From Streptomyces niveus (GTDB taxonomy: Bacteria > Actinomycetota > Actinomycetes > Streptomycetales > Streptomycetaceae), in contig NZ_CP018047.1 in NCBI RefSeq assembly GCF_002009175.1, positions 3,844,001 through 3,908,000 on the forward strand: 64,000 bases of DNA, in the 5' to 3' direction. The notes beneath the pieces were generated by a model. It searched no databases. It was not told the origin of the DNA and worked only from the letters and a program-made list of their open reading frames with translations. Below, piece after piece: positions 10,137 through 18,600 of this stretch; positions within the stretch are counted from its first letter, which is position 1; each line of letters starts with the position of its first letter. Both the position numbers and the translations under genes were made by a program.

Positions 10137-13093
10137 AGACCTGGTACCACTCGTGGCGCGCCGCGATCCGCATAGCCCGCAGGGACGCCTGGCGATTCAA
10201 GGGACGCAGCTTCCTCGTCCTCGCCATGCTCGCCCTGCCGATCCTCGGTGTGAGCGCCGCCGATCTGACCCTGCGCAGCGCCGAGCTCTCCCCCGCCCAG
10301 GCACTGGAGCGCGACCTGGGCGGCGCCGACGCGCGGGTCAACGACCCGCGCCTCGGCGGCGCCGCCCTCCTCCAGGACCCCAAGGCAGACTCGTACGCGC
10401 CGGAAGGGGACTACGACGACAAGCCGTGGCCCGACGGCGAGACGGACGTCAAGGCCGCCATCCCCGCGAACGCGAAGTCGATCGTCGACGCCGAGGGCAG
10501 GGCCAAGCTCAGGACCACCCACGGCCTGCTCAACACTCAAATCCGGGAGCTGAAGGCGACGGACCCGACGGCCGAGGGCATCATGCGCCTCGACCGCGGC
10601 CACTTCCCCCGTAAGGCCGACGAGGTCGCCGCGACCAACGCCTTCCTGGAGAGCAGCGGTCTGCGCGTCGGTTCGGAGCTGACGGCGCACGGCCTCGACG
10701 CCACCTACCGGATCGTCGGCGCGTACGAACTGCCGAACTCCCTGGGCGACGCCCAGGTCAACGCGCTTCCCGGCGCCCTGCTGGCCCCGCTGGACAAGGC
10801 ACTGGCCGCCGCGGAGCTGCCCGGCACCCAGACGTCGACCACGTATCTGGTCTCCGTGCCCGGCGACGCCGGTTTCACGTGGAACATGGTCAAGGAGTCC
10901 AACAAGAAGGGCGTCACGGTCGTCTCGCGCGCCGTCACGCTCAACCCTCCGGCCGACTCGGACGTGCCGTACTACAAGGAGAACCCGCCGTACAGCGGGG
11001 GCGGCTCGGACAACACCACCGAACTCGCCATCCTCAGCACCGTCGTCGGTCTCGCGATGCTGGAGATTTGTCTGCTGGCAGGACCCGCGTTCGCCGTCGG
11101 CGCACGCCGCTCCCGCCGCCAGCTCGGCCTGGTCGGCGCCAACGGCGGCGACCGGCACCACATCAGGGCCATCGTCCTCAGTGGCGGCCTGGTGATCGGC
11201 GCGGTGGCCGCCGTGGTCGGCACGGCGCTCGGCATCGCTCTGACCTTCGCCCTCCAGCCCGTGCTCGAAGACTGGATGGGTAAACGATTCGGCGACTTCG
11301 ACCTGCGCCCCCTGGAGCTGATCGGCATCGCGCTGATCGCGGTCGTGACCGGTCTGCTGGCCGCGATCGTCCCGGCGGTCACCGCCTCCCGGCAGAGCGT
11401 CGTGGCCTCGCTCACCGGCCGCCGCGGCGTCCGCAGGAGCAGCAGGGTGCTCCCGATCCTCGGTCTGAGCGCCGTGGTCCTCGGCGCGGGCATCGCGCTG
11501 TACGGCTCGACGGTGTCCGACCAGGTCGCGCTCGTCGGCGGCGGCAGCGCGCTCGCCGAGCTGGGTGTGGTGGCGCTGACGCCCGCCCTGGTGGGCCTCT
11601 TCGGACGGATCGGCCGCTGGCTGCCGCTGTCACCGCGGCTCGCGCTGCGGGACGCCGTGCGCAACCGGGGCCGTACGGCTCCGGCGGTGGCGGCGGTGCT
11701 CGCGGCCGTCGCCGGCACGGTGGCCGTGGCGACGTACGCCTCCAGTTCGGAAGCCCAGGAGAGGGCGGAGTACACGGCGTCCCTGCCGCACGGCGCGGTC
11801 GCGATCCTGTCGCCGGAATCCGCGGCCGACGTCCCGTCGATCCGCGACGACGTGCAGAAACTGCTGCCGACGGAGGTGCGGGCCGACGTGGACCGTGTCG
11901 TGGTCGGCAAGAGGAACTGCTCGGGGTACGGGGGCGGCGACGAGTGCGGGCGGTACGAAATCGTCCTGCCGGAGGCGCACGAGTGCCCGCTGTGGTCGTA
12001 CGACAACACAGGTGAGGACCCGGCCTCGAAGTTCTCCAAGGCCGAGCGGCGCAAGCTCGCCACGGACTGGCGCTGCTCCAATCAGCGAGGCGGCGTCGGC
12101 AACGGCGCGGGCGACATCCTGATCGGTGACGCGAAGCTGCTGAAGGTCCTGAAGATCGACGACCCGGCCGCGGAGAAGGCGCTGGCGAACGGGCAGGCCG
12201 TGTCCTTCCTCAACCGCAACATCAACCCCGCGGGCGCGCACGACAAGGACGCCGGGGACGCCGCGAAGGGCGGCGCTCGCGGCGGAGCGGTCCTCACGCA
12301 GGGCGGCCCGAAGGCCGGGTCGGAGGGCACGATCGACATCCGCATGATCTCCGCCGCCGACATGGACGCGGCGGACGCGGCGAGCATGGCGGGCAAGGAG
12401 CCCCCCGGCACCGTCACGTCGATCCCGGCCCGCCAGATCTCCGCCGGTCAGAACGCGTACGGCGTCACGATGATCGTGCCTCCGGACGCGGCACGGAAGG
12501 CGGGCTTCACGACCGTACCGCTGGGTGCCTTCTTCTCGACCGAGCGGCTGCCGAGCGACGCGCAGGAGCAGAAGCTCAACAGCGAACTCGCCAAGACGGG
12601 CGGCGACGTCTGGCTGACCGTCGAGAAGGGCTTCACCCCCGAGAACAGCACCACACTGCTGGCGCTCGCCGTCTTCGCGGGGCTGATCACGATCGGCGCC
12701 GCCGGTATCGCCACCGGGCTCGCCCAGGCGGACGCCGAGGCCGATCTGAAGACGCTCGCCGCCGTCGGGGCACCGCCCCGGGTCCGCAAGGCCCTCAGCG
12801 GTTTCCAGTGCGGGGTGGTGGCCGCGATGGGTGTGCTGCTCGGCTCGGCGTCGGGGATCCTGCCCGCCATCGGGCTGCGCTTCACCGAGCGCCGCGCGCA
12901 GGACCAGGTGTACGCGCGGATGCTGGACGAGGGCTGGGCCGGCGGGTCCGAGTCCACGGCGCCGTTCGTGCCCGTGGTCATCCCGTGGGAGACGCTGGGC
13001 GTCCTGCTCATCGCCGTCCCGCTCGGTGCGGCGGTACTGGCCGCGCTGGTCACCCGCTCACGGGGCGCGCTCGCGCGCAGGGCGGCGATCTGA
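10133..13093 (+). CDS. Large FtsX/MacB-like ABC transporter permease
   Basis: 986 residues. An N-terminal helix (SFLVLAMLALPILGVSAADL) is followed by a large outer domain, an FtsX core of three helices near residues 300-430 (ILSTVVGLAMLEICLLAGPAFAVGARRSRRQLGLVGANGG...), further helices near 445-545, a second outer domain, and a second FtsX core at the C-terminus (~840-980). ARRSRRQLGLVGANGG and the matching DLKTLAAVGAPPRVRK are the coupling segments. The partner is the ATPase at 9393. The substrate is unknown; in this arrangement antimicrobial peptide or lipid export is common. A near-perfect parS-like 14-mer lies inside the gene (10872-10885). GTG start. Confidence 0.88.
10872..10885. promoter_or_regulatory. 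Near-consensus ParB-binding parS site
   Basis: GTTTCACGTGGAAC differs by one base from the Streptomyces parS palindrome GTTTCACGTGAAAC. It is inside the ABC permease coding sequence, reading GFTWN. Streptomyces chromosomes carry many parS sites near oriC, some imperfect and some within genes, so a functional site is plausible. Confidence 0.6.
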
Positions 13094-13129
13094 CGGACAC
13101 CGGGGACACCGGACCCGGAGGCCGATCGG

Positions 13130-13166
13130 GCCCCCGTAGGGGAGTGGACCACTCTCTTACGGGGGC
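13130..13166 (+). terminator. Hairpin terminator after the ABC exporter genes
   Basis: An 18-bp stem (13130-13147 with 13149-13166) is fully paired in plus-strand RNA, with two G-U wobbles and a minimal loop. The outer arms are GCCCCCGTA and TTACGGGGGC. The G-U pairs would be A-C mismatches in minus-strand RNA, so the plus direction is favoured. It lies 37 bp after the permease stop. Confidence 0.6.
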
Positions 13167-13205
13167 TCACCGCGCATCGGGACCCGGGTGCGAGACAATG
13201 AGGGT

Positions 13206-13760
13206 ATGGAAATGCCGAGGAACGAACGGTCGCAGGAGAGCAACCCCCATGTCCTCGTGGTGGGGCAGGACGGGATGGCGCTCGGCGGCGGACAAGGGGA
13301 CGACGAGCCGCGCGAGATCCCGGTGACGGAGATGGTCGAGCAGCCCGCGAAGGTCATGCGTATCGGCAGCATGATCAAGCAGTTGCTGGAAGAAGTGCGG
13401 GCGGCTCCTCTGGACGAGGCGAGCCGGGTACGGCTCAAGGAGATCCACGCCGGTTCGGTGAAGGAGCTGGAGGACGGTCTCGCCCCCGAGCTCGTCGACG
13501 AACTGGAGCGCCTGTCGCTGCCGTTCACCGACGAGGCGATCCCCTCCGAGGCCGAACTGCGCATCGCGCAGGCCCAGTTGGTCGGCTGGCTGGAGGGACT
13601 CTTCCACGGGATCCAGACGGCGCTGTTCGCCCAGCAGATGGCGGCGCGGGCGCAGTTGGAGCAGATGCGCCGGGCGTTGCCGCCGGGTGCGTCCCACGAG
13701 GGCGACGACGGCGAGGACCCGGGCACGCACGGCGCGATCCGCTCCGGCCCGTATCTCTGA
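13206..13760 (+). CDS. bpa: Bacterial proteasome activator Bpa (PafE)
   Basis: 184 residues, the Bpa/DUF2587 family. These proteins form ATP-independent rings that dock on the 20S proteasome and open its gate for unfolded or damaged substrates. The sequence shows the conserved VVGQDGMALGGG and the helical core (IGSMIKQLLEEVRAAPLDEASR ... LVGWLEGLFHGIQTALFAQQMAARAQLEQM, about 50-155). The C-terminus is GPYL, matching the family's GQYL-type gate-opening tail. The start may be ATG 13206 or ATG 13212; GAGGG is better spaced from the second. Proteasome genes are not in this window. A strong terminator follows. Confidence 0.9.
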   Translation: MEMPRNERSQESNPHVLVVGQDGMALGGGQGDDEPREIPVTEMVEQPAKVMRIGSMIKQLLEEVRAAPLDEASRVRLKEIHAGSVKELEDGLAPELVDELERLSLPFTDEAIPSEAELRIAQAQLVGWLEGLFHGIQTALFAQQMAARAQLEQMRRALPPGASHEGDDGEDPGTHGAIRSGPYL

Positions 13761-13784
13761 TATCCAGCTGACTGTCGGAAGAAG

Positions 13785-13823
13785 ACGCCGGACGGGCCGC
13801 TGCGGCGGCCCGTCCGGCGTTTC
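13785..13823. terminator. Bidirectional hairpin terminator between bpa and the quinone oxidoreductase
   Basis: ACGCCGGACGGGCCGC (13785-13800) pairs perfectly over 16 bp with 13805-13820, loop TGCG, followed by TTC. It sits between convergent stops at 13760 and 13840 and can serve both. Confidence 0.85.
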
Positions 13824-13839
13824 TCCGTTACGGCGGCGG

Positions 13840-14826
13840 CTACGAGCGCAGCAGCAGAATCTTGCCCACGTGGTCGCCCGCCTCCAGGGCGGCGTGCGCC
13901 TCGGCCGCGTCGGTCATCGGGAACGTACGGTCCACCACGGGCCGCACCTGCCCGGCGCCGACCAGCGGCCAGACGTGCTCCCGTACCGCCGCGACGATCG
14001 ACGCCTTCTCACCGAGCGGACGCCCGCGCAGCGACGTGGCCGTGACGGCCGCGCGCTTGCCGAGCAGGGCGGCCAGGTTGAGTTCACCCTTCACCCCGCC
14101 CTGGAGCCCGATCACGGCGAGCCGCCCGTTGACGGCCAGGGCCCGCACATTGCGGTCGAGGTACTTCGCGCCGACGATGTCGAGGATGACGTCCGCGCCC
14201 GCCCCGTCCGTGGCCTTCCTCAGCTCCTCGACGAAGTCCTGCTCGCGGTAGTCGATCAGGATGTCCGCGCCCAACTCTTCGCAGCGCGCCAGCTTTTCGG
14301 GCCCGCCCGCCGTGACGGCGACCCGAGCGCCGACCGACTTGGCGAGCTGGATCGCCATCGTGCCGATGCCGCTCGCGCCGCCGTGCGCCAACAGCAGCTC
14401 GCCGGGCCGCAGATGGGCGATCATGAAGACGTTCGACCAGACGGTGCAGGTCACTTCGGGAAGCGCGGCGGCCGTCGCCAGGTCCATCCCGTCGGGTACG
14501 GGGAGCAGCTGGCCCACGGGAACGGCGACCTTCTCCGCGTAACCGCCGCCCGCGAGCAGCGCGCAGACCTCGTCGCCGACCGACCAGCCGGAGGTCTCGG
14601 TGCCGGGGCCGAGCGCGGCGACGCGGCCCGCGCACTCCAGACCGGGGTACGGGGACGAGCCGGGTGGCGGGTCGTAGAAGCCCTGCCGTTGCAGCAGATC
14701 GGCGCGGTTGACCGCGCTCGCCACGACGTCGACGAGGACTTCGCCCTCGGCGGGTACGGGATCGGGCACTTCGGCCCAGACGAGCGCCTCGGGGCCACCG
14801 GGTTCCGGAATCGTGATCGCATACAT
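13840..14826 (-). CDS. NAD(P)H quinone oxidoreductase (zinc-independent MDR family)
   Basis: 328 residues, medium-chain dehydrogenase/reductase of the quinone oxidoreductase (PIG3/QOR) group. N-terminal GroES-like part: AITIPEPGGPEALVWAEVPDP, RADLLQRQGFYDPPPGSSPYPGLECAG. Cofactor motif HGGASGIGTMAIQLAK (near 145-160) is the AxxGxxG NADPH site. The catalytic-zinc Cys/His ligands of alcohol dehydrogenases are absent. It would reduce quinones or enones in the cytoplasm. ATG at 14826 begins the conserved domain, so upstream codons are not used. It ends at the shared terminator with bpa. Confidence 0.88.
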   Translation of the reverse strand: MYAITIPEPGGPEALVWAEVPDPVPAEGEVLVDVVASAVNRADLLQRQGFYDPPPGSSPYPGLECAGRVAALGPGTETSGWSVGDEVCALLAGGGYAEKVAVPVGQLLPVPDGMDLATAAALPEVTCTVWSNVFMIAHLRPGELLLAHGGASGIGTMAIQLAKSVGARVAVTAGGPEKLARCEELGADILIDYREQDFVEELRKATDGAGADVILDIVGAKYLDRNVRALAVNGRLAVIGLQGGVKGELNLAALLGKRAAVTATSLRGRPLGEKASIVAAVREHVWPLVGAGQVRPVVDRTFPMTDAAEAHAALEAGDHVGKILLLRS

Positions 14827-14955
14827 GGTCGGGAGGCTACCCCCCGGTCCTGTTCGTAGTGCTGGCACGGATTCCCGGTGCCGGCACGGATTCAGGGTGC
14901 CGGCACCGCCCCGGCGGGGCCCGGCTGTCGGCTCGGTCCCCGTCTCAGCCCCGTT

Positions 14956-16035
14956 TCAATCCCCGTTGTTCTGCTCCAGGTTGGGATCCGCCCGCACGAT
15001 CGTGATCAGCCGGTCGGTGAGCTGGAGCGGGCTGGCCGCCGGGTCGTCGTACCCGAGCAGCCGGTGCCCGCGCAGGACGCTGACCACCAGGTCGTCCGTC
15101 TCCCGTACGCTCCGCCCCACCTCGGCCTTTATCACCGGCCGTTCGATGAGGTCGAGGCCGCTGCCCTGCTGGATCAGGTCCTCCATCACCGTGCCGGCGA
15201 CGGGGCTGAGCACGGAGAGACCGAGCAGCCGGCCCGCCGCGCTGGCGCTGGTGATGACGGCGTCCGCGCCGGACTGGCGCAGCAGCGGCGCGTTCTCCTC
15301 CTCACGCACGGCGGCGACGATCTTCGCCCCGCGATTGAGCTGACGCGCGGTCAGTGCCACCAGCACCGCAGTGTCGTCGCGCTGAGTGGCGATCACGATC
15401 TGCCGGGCCCGCTGGAGTTCGGCCCGCAGCAGCACATCGCTCCGGGTCGCGTCACCGATGACGCCCACGAACCCGTCCGCGTTGGCCGCCTCGATCACCT
15501 TCGCGCTCGGGTCGACGATGACGATCTGGTCCTTCTTCAGCCCGGTGGCGCAGAGGGTCTGCATCGCCGACCGGCCCTTCGTACCGAAGCCGACGATGAC
15601 GGTGTGGTCACGCAAGTTGGACCTCCAGCGGTTCAGCCGCCACTCCTCCCGGGTGCGCTCCGTGAGGACCTCAAGAGTGGTGCCGACCAGGATGATCAGA
15701 AAGAGCACGCGCAGCGGCGTGACCAGCACGACGTTGATGAGCCGGGCCCCGTCGCTGTACGGGACGATATCGCCGTAACCCGTCGTGGAGAGCGTGACGG
15801 TGGCGTAGTAGACGGAGTCGAGGAAGTCGACCGAGTCGTCGGAGTTGTCGTGGTAGCCGGCGCGGTCGATCCAGACGATGAAGACCGTGACGGCCAGCAC
15901 CCCCAGCGCCATCAGCAGTCGCTTGCTCACCTGTCGCAGCGGACGGTCGACGATCCGCCGCGGCAGTTTCACCCGGCTCGTGACCAGGTGTTCATCGGCA
16001 TGACGCGCCATCGCGTCGTGACCGGGAAGTTTCAC
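14956..16035 (-). CDS. Two-TM potassium channel with TrkA-N/RCK regulatory domain
   Basis: 359 residues. First membrane helix near residues 35-55 (RLLMALGVLAVTVFIVWI), pore with selectivity filter TTGYGD, second helix LRVLFLIILVGTTLEVL. The cytoplasmic RCK domain begins VIVGFGTKGRSAMQTL (Rossmann GxGxxG-like) and continues to a TrkA-C-like end. It resembles MthK/Kch channels gated by a ligand or ion binding to the RCK ring. The GTG at 16035 overlaps the moeA stop by 4 bp (GTGA), like the other junction in this string. GTG 16044 and ATG 16011 are alternatives. A perfect parS site spans this junction. Confidence 0.82.
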   Translation of the reverse strand: MKLPGHDAMARHADEHLVTSRVKLPRRIVDRPLRQVSKRLLMALGVLAVTVFIVWIDRAGYHDNSDDSVDFLDSVYYATVTLSTTGYGDIVPYSDGARLINVVLVTPLRVLFLIILVGTTLEVLTERTREEWRLNRWRSNLRDHTVIVGFGTKGRSAMQTLCATGLKKDQIVIVDPSAKVIEAANADGFVGVIGDATRSDVLLRAELQRARQIVIATQRDDTAVLVALTARQLNRGAKIVAAVREEENAPLLRQSGADAVITSASAAGRLLGLSVLSPVAGTVMEDLIQQGSGLDLIERPVIKAEVGRSVRETDDLVVSVLRGHRLLGYDDPAASPLQLTDRLITIVRADPNLEQNNGD

Positions 16036-16042
16036 GTGAAAC
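16029..16042. promoter_or_regulatory. Perfect parS (ParB-binding) site
   Basis: GTTTCACGTGAAAC is the full 14-bp Streptomyces parS palindrome. It overlaps the stop of moeA and the start of the K+ channel gene. ParB loading here would take part in origin-region segregation during sporulation, in keeping with a location near oriC. Confidence 0.9.
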
Positions 16043-17558
16043 ACCCGTCATCGGTGGAGGCGGAGGCATCGGCCCAGGCCGCCCAGGGCAGGTCGAGGAC
16101 TTCCAGCTCGTCTCCCTGACGCGCGCCGCCGGGCGGCACGACCGCGAGTCCGTCGGCGACGGCGATCCCCCGCAGCATGGCGGGACCGTTGTAACGCAGG
16201 GGCACGAGCCGGTCGTCACGGTGGACGAAGGGCACGAGCCGGGTGTCGTACGGATGGCCGTGCACCTCGTCCCGTACAGGCGCGTGGTACGCGGGCTGTG
16301 GCACCCGCCCCCCGAGCGTACGCAGCAGCGGTTCGGCGAGCGTCAGCAGCCCCGAGACAGCGGCGAGCGGATTGCCCGGCAGGCCCACCAGATGGCGGCC
16401 CGAGGCGAGCCTGGCCAGCAGCATCGGGTGGCCGGGACGTACGGCGACGCCGTCCACGAGCAGTTCGGCGCCCGCCCTGGCGAGAACGGGGTGGACATGG
16501 TCCACGGGGCCGGCGGCCGTACCGCCCGTGGTGAGGATCAGATCGGCCTCGGACTCGGTGATCGCCCGGAACAGGGCGTGGGCGTCGTCCGCGACCCGGC
16601 GGGTGTCGATGACATCCGCGCCGAGGGCCCGCAGCCAGGGCGCGATCATCGGGCCGAGCGCGTCGCGGATGAGGCCGTCGCGGGGCAGTCCGCGCACGAG
16701 CAGTTCGTCGCCGAGGACCAGGACGTCGACGGTCGGGCGGCGGGCGGTGAGCAGTTCGTCGTAACCGGCGGCGGCGGCCAGCCCCAGCACCGCCGGAGTC
16801 ACCACGGCGCCGGCGGGCAGGAGCCGGTCGCCGGAGCGGCACTCCTGGGCGCGCGGACGGATGTCCTGACCCTGGACCACGGCGCGTTCGGCGTGGAGAT
16901 GGCCGGTGGAGTCCGTACGGGCGTGCTCGCTGCGGACCACGGCTGTCGCGTCGGGCGGGATACGGGCACCGGTGGCGATCCGTACCGCCGTGCCGTCGGG
17001 GAGCGGGGTGGCGGCTGCGTGCCCGGCGAGTATGCCGGGGGTGGGCGTGAGCGTGAGCCGGATGTCCGTGGAGGCTGCGGGCTCGTCGGGGTGGTCGGCC
17101 TGATCGGTCTGATCGGGTCGTACGGACCAGGGGCCGGGTCCGGAGACCGCCCAGCCGTCCATCGCGGAGGTGTCGAACGACGGGAGGTCGGTGAGCGCGG
17201 CCAAGGGCTCGGCGAGAACGTGGCCCAGGGCCTGTTCGAGCGGGACGCGCCGGGTACGGGCCGGGGCGTTGGCGGTGGCCGGGGCGGTGGCCGCCGACCG
17301 GCCGGACCGGGCGGCGATCGCGCGGGCCTCGGCCCAGGGTGTGGCCCGGTGCCTGCGCGTACCGGCCGCGGGCTTCGGGGACGCGGCGTCGGGGTTGGGG
17401 GCGGGCTTGGGCTCGCGGCCGCCCGGGGCCCGGGGGCCGGAGGCGGTCCGGTCGGTGTCCCGCCTTCCGCCGGAACCCTCGTCCGGCTCGTCGGGCTGCC
17501 TGGCGAACAGCGCGAGGACGTCCTCGACGCCGTCGACCTCGCGGTCCTGAGCCGTCAT
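16032..17558 (-). CDS. moeA: Molybdopterin molybdenumtransferase MoeA
   Basis: 508 residues. MoeA inserts molybdate into adenylated molybdopterin, the last step of molybdenum cofactor synthesis. Motifs: FDTSAMDGWAV (about 155-165), the linker/barrel part with VRIATGARIPPDATAVVRSE, the MPT-binding TTGGTAAGPVDHV and GLPGNPLAAVSGL. The first ~80 residues are a low-complexity extension not usual in E. coli MoeA. ATG at 17558 overlaps the stop of the upstream MobA-like gene (ATGA), and the C-terminus overlaps the K+ channel start, so translation of the three genes is coupled. Confidence 0.9.
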   Translation of the reverse strand: MTAQDREVDGVEDVLALFARQPDEPDEGSGGRRDTDRTASGPRAPGGREPKPAPNPDAASPKPAAGTRRHRATPWAEARAIAARSGRSAATAPATANAPARTRRVPLEQALGHVLAEPLAALTDLPSFDTSAMDGWAVSGPGPWSVRPDQTDQADHPDEPAASTDIRLTLTPTPGILAGHAAATPLPDGTAVRIATGARIPPDATAVVRSEHARTDSTGHLHAERAVVQGQDIRPRAQECRSGDRLLPAGAVVTPAVLGLAAAAGYDELLTARRPTVDVLVLGDELLVRGLPRDGLIRDALGPMIAPWLRALGADVIDTRRVADDAHALFRAITESEADLILTTGGTAAGPVDHVHPVLARAGAELLVDGVAVRPGHPMLLARLASGRHLVGLPGNPLAAVSGLLTLAEPLLRTLGGRVPQPAYHAPVRDEVHGHPYDTRLVPFVHRDDRLVPLRYNGPAMLRGIAVADGLAVVPPGGARQGDELEVLDLPWAAWADASASTDDGCFT

Positions 17559-18463
17559 CCGGCGTCGGCCCCCTCGGCGCCGCCGCCCGTACCGCTCCCG
17601 TTCGTCCCGTCCCCCTCGTCGGCCCAGCGCAGGGCGAGCGCGGTGGCCTTCCGGGTCGCCTCGGCCACGGCCTCGGGACCTCCGCCACCGGCGGCCGCCC
17701 GGCCCGCCGCGTACCCGACCAGGAAGGTCGTCAGCGGCGCCGCGGGCCGTGCGACACCGTGCGCGGCGTCGCGGGCGAGGTCGAGGAGGACTTTGATGTC
17801 GACGTCGAGTTCGAGGCCGAGTTCGTCCTTGACTGCGGTGATCCATTCGTCCAGCACGGTCCCATGCTCCCTGATGCGTGCCCGCGCCGTGGAGATGTCT
17901 TCCCAGGTGTCGCAGTCGAAGGACGCGAGCGGGTCGGCATCCGCCGGGACACGGGCGAGGTCGAGTTCATGCGTCAGCAGTCGCAGCGGCAGGCCCACGA
18001 GATTGCCGTGCTCGGCGGCGAGAAGGGCGATCTCACGGCGCAGCGGCTCCGTTCGGTACGCCGCGACCAGCGGCTGGTCGCGGCCGTCCGCGTCGACGAG
18101 CATCGCGCCCTCGCGCTCGCCGTCCGCCGTGAGGACGCCGAGAAGCCGGGACGTCGTCTCCCGCTTCAGGAACGGCAGGTCCGCGGACAGGACGAGCACC
18201 GTGTCCGCCTCGACCTGCCGGACCCCGGCGTCGAGCGCGGCGACCGGGCCGCCGCCGGGCGGCTCCTCGCGCGCCCAGCGCACGGGACGGATCGTGGGGC
18301 GCCGGCCGCCCACGACCACGGTGCGCCCGGCACCGCCGCACGCGCCGAGCACCCGGTCGAGCAGTGCCCGGCCGCCGACGCTGACGGCGGGTTTGTCGAC
18401 TCCGCCGAGCCGCTTGGCGGCACCTCCGGCGAGCACGATGGCGTCATGGGCGGTCGTGGTCAT
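17555..18463 (-). CDS. mobA: MobA-like nucleotidyltransferase fused to DUF6457
   Basis: 302 residues. The N-terminal ~190 residues are a MobA-type NTP transferase: AIVLAGGAAKRLGGVDKPAVSVGGRALLD (nucleotide-binding G-rich loop plus K), then VLVLSADLPFL (metal-binding D). This would attach GMP to molybdopterin. The C-terminal ~100 residues (VLDEWITAVKDELGLELDVDIKVLLDLARDAAHGVARP) match the DUF6457 domain of unknown role, common next to Mo-cofactor genes in actinomycetes. It lies directly upstream of moeA with a 4-bp overlap. ATG at 18463 begins the family motif. Confidence 0.88.
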   Translation of the reverse strand: MTTTAHDAIVLAGGAAKRLGGVDKPAVSVGGRALLDRVLGACGGAGRTVVVGGRRPTIRPVRWAREEPPGGGPVAALDAGVRQVEADTVLVLSADLPFLKRETTSRLLGVLTADGEREGAMLVDADGRDQPLVAAYRTEPLRREIALLAAEHGNLVGLPLRLLTHELDLARVPADADPLASFDCDTWEDISTARARIREHGTVLDEWITAVKDELGLELDVDIKVLLDLARDAAHGVARPAAPLTTFLVGYAAGRAAAGGGGPEAVAEATRKATALALRWADEGDGTNGSGTGGGAEGADAG

Positions 18464-18600
18464 GGCTGAAGTATGGTCCGCGATCGCGCGTCCCAGGCCA
18501 TGTGATGTCCGACCGTGATCTCCGGCCGCGATCCGGGAGCGTGGCCCGGAGCGCGACCGGGACCGCGAACCGCGATACGGGCCCGCGATCCCCGGCCGCC

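Noticed and set aside
17559..17846. N-terminal extension of MoeA to 17846
   Set aside because: The extension is Arg/Gly-rich out-of-frame shadow of the MobA gene; the ATG at 17558 overlaps that gene's stop in the usual 4-bp way.
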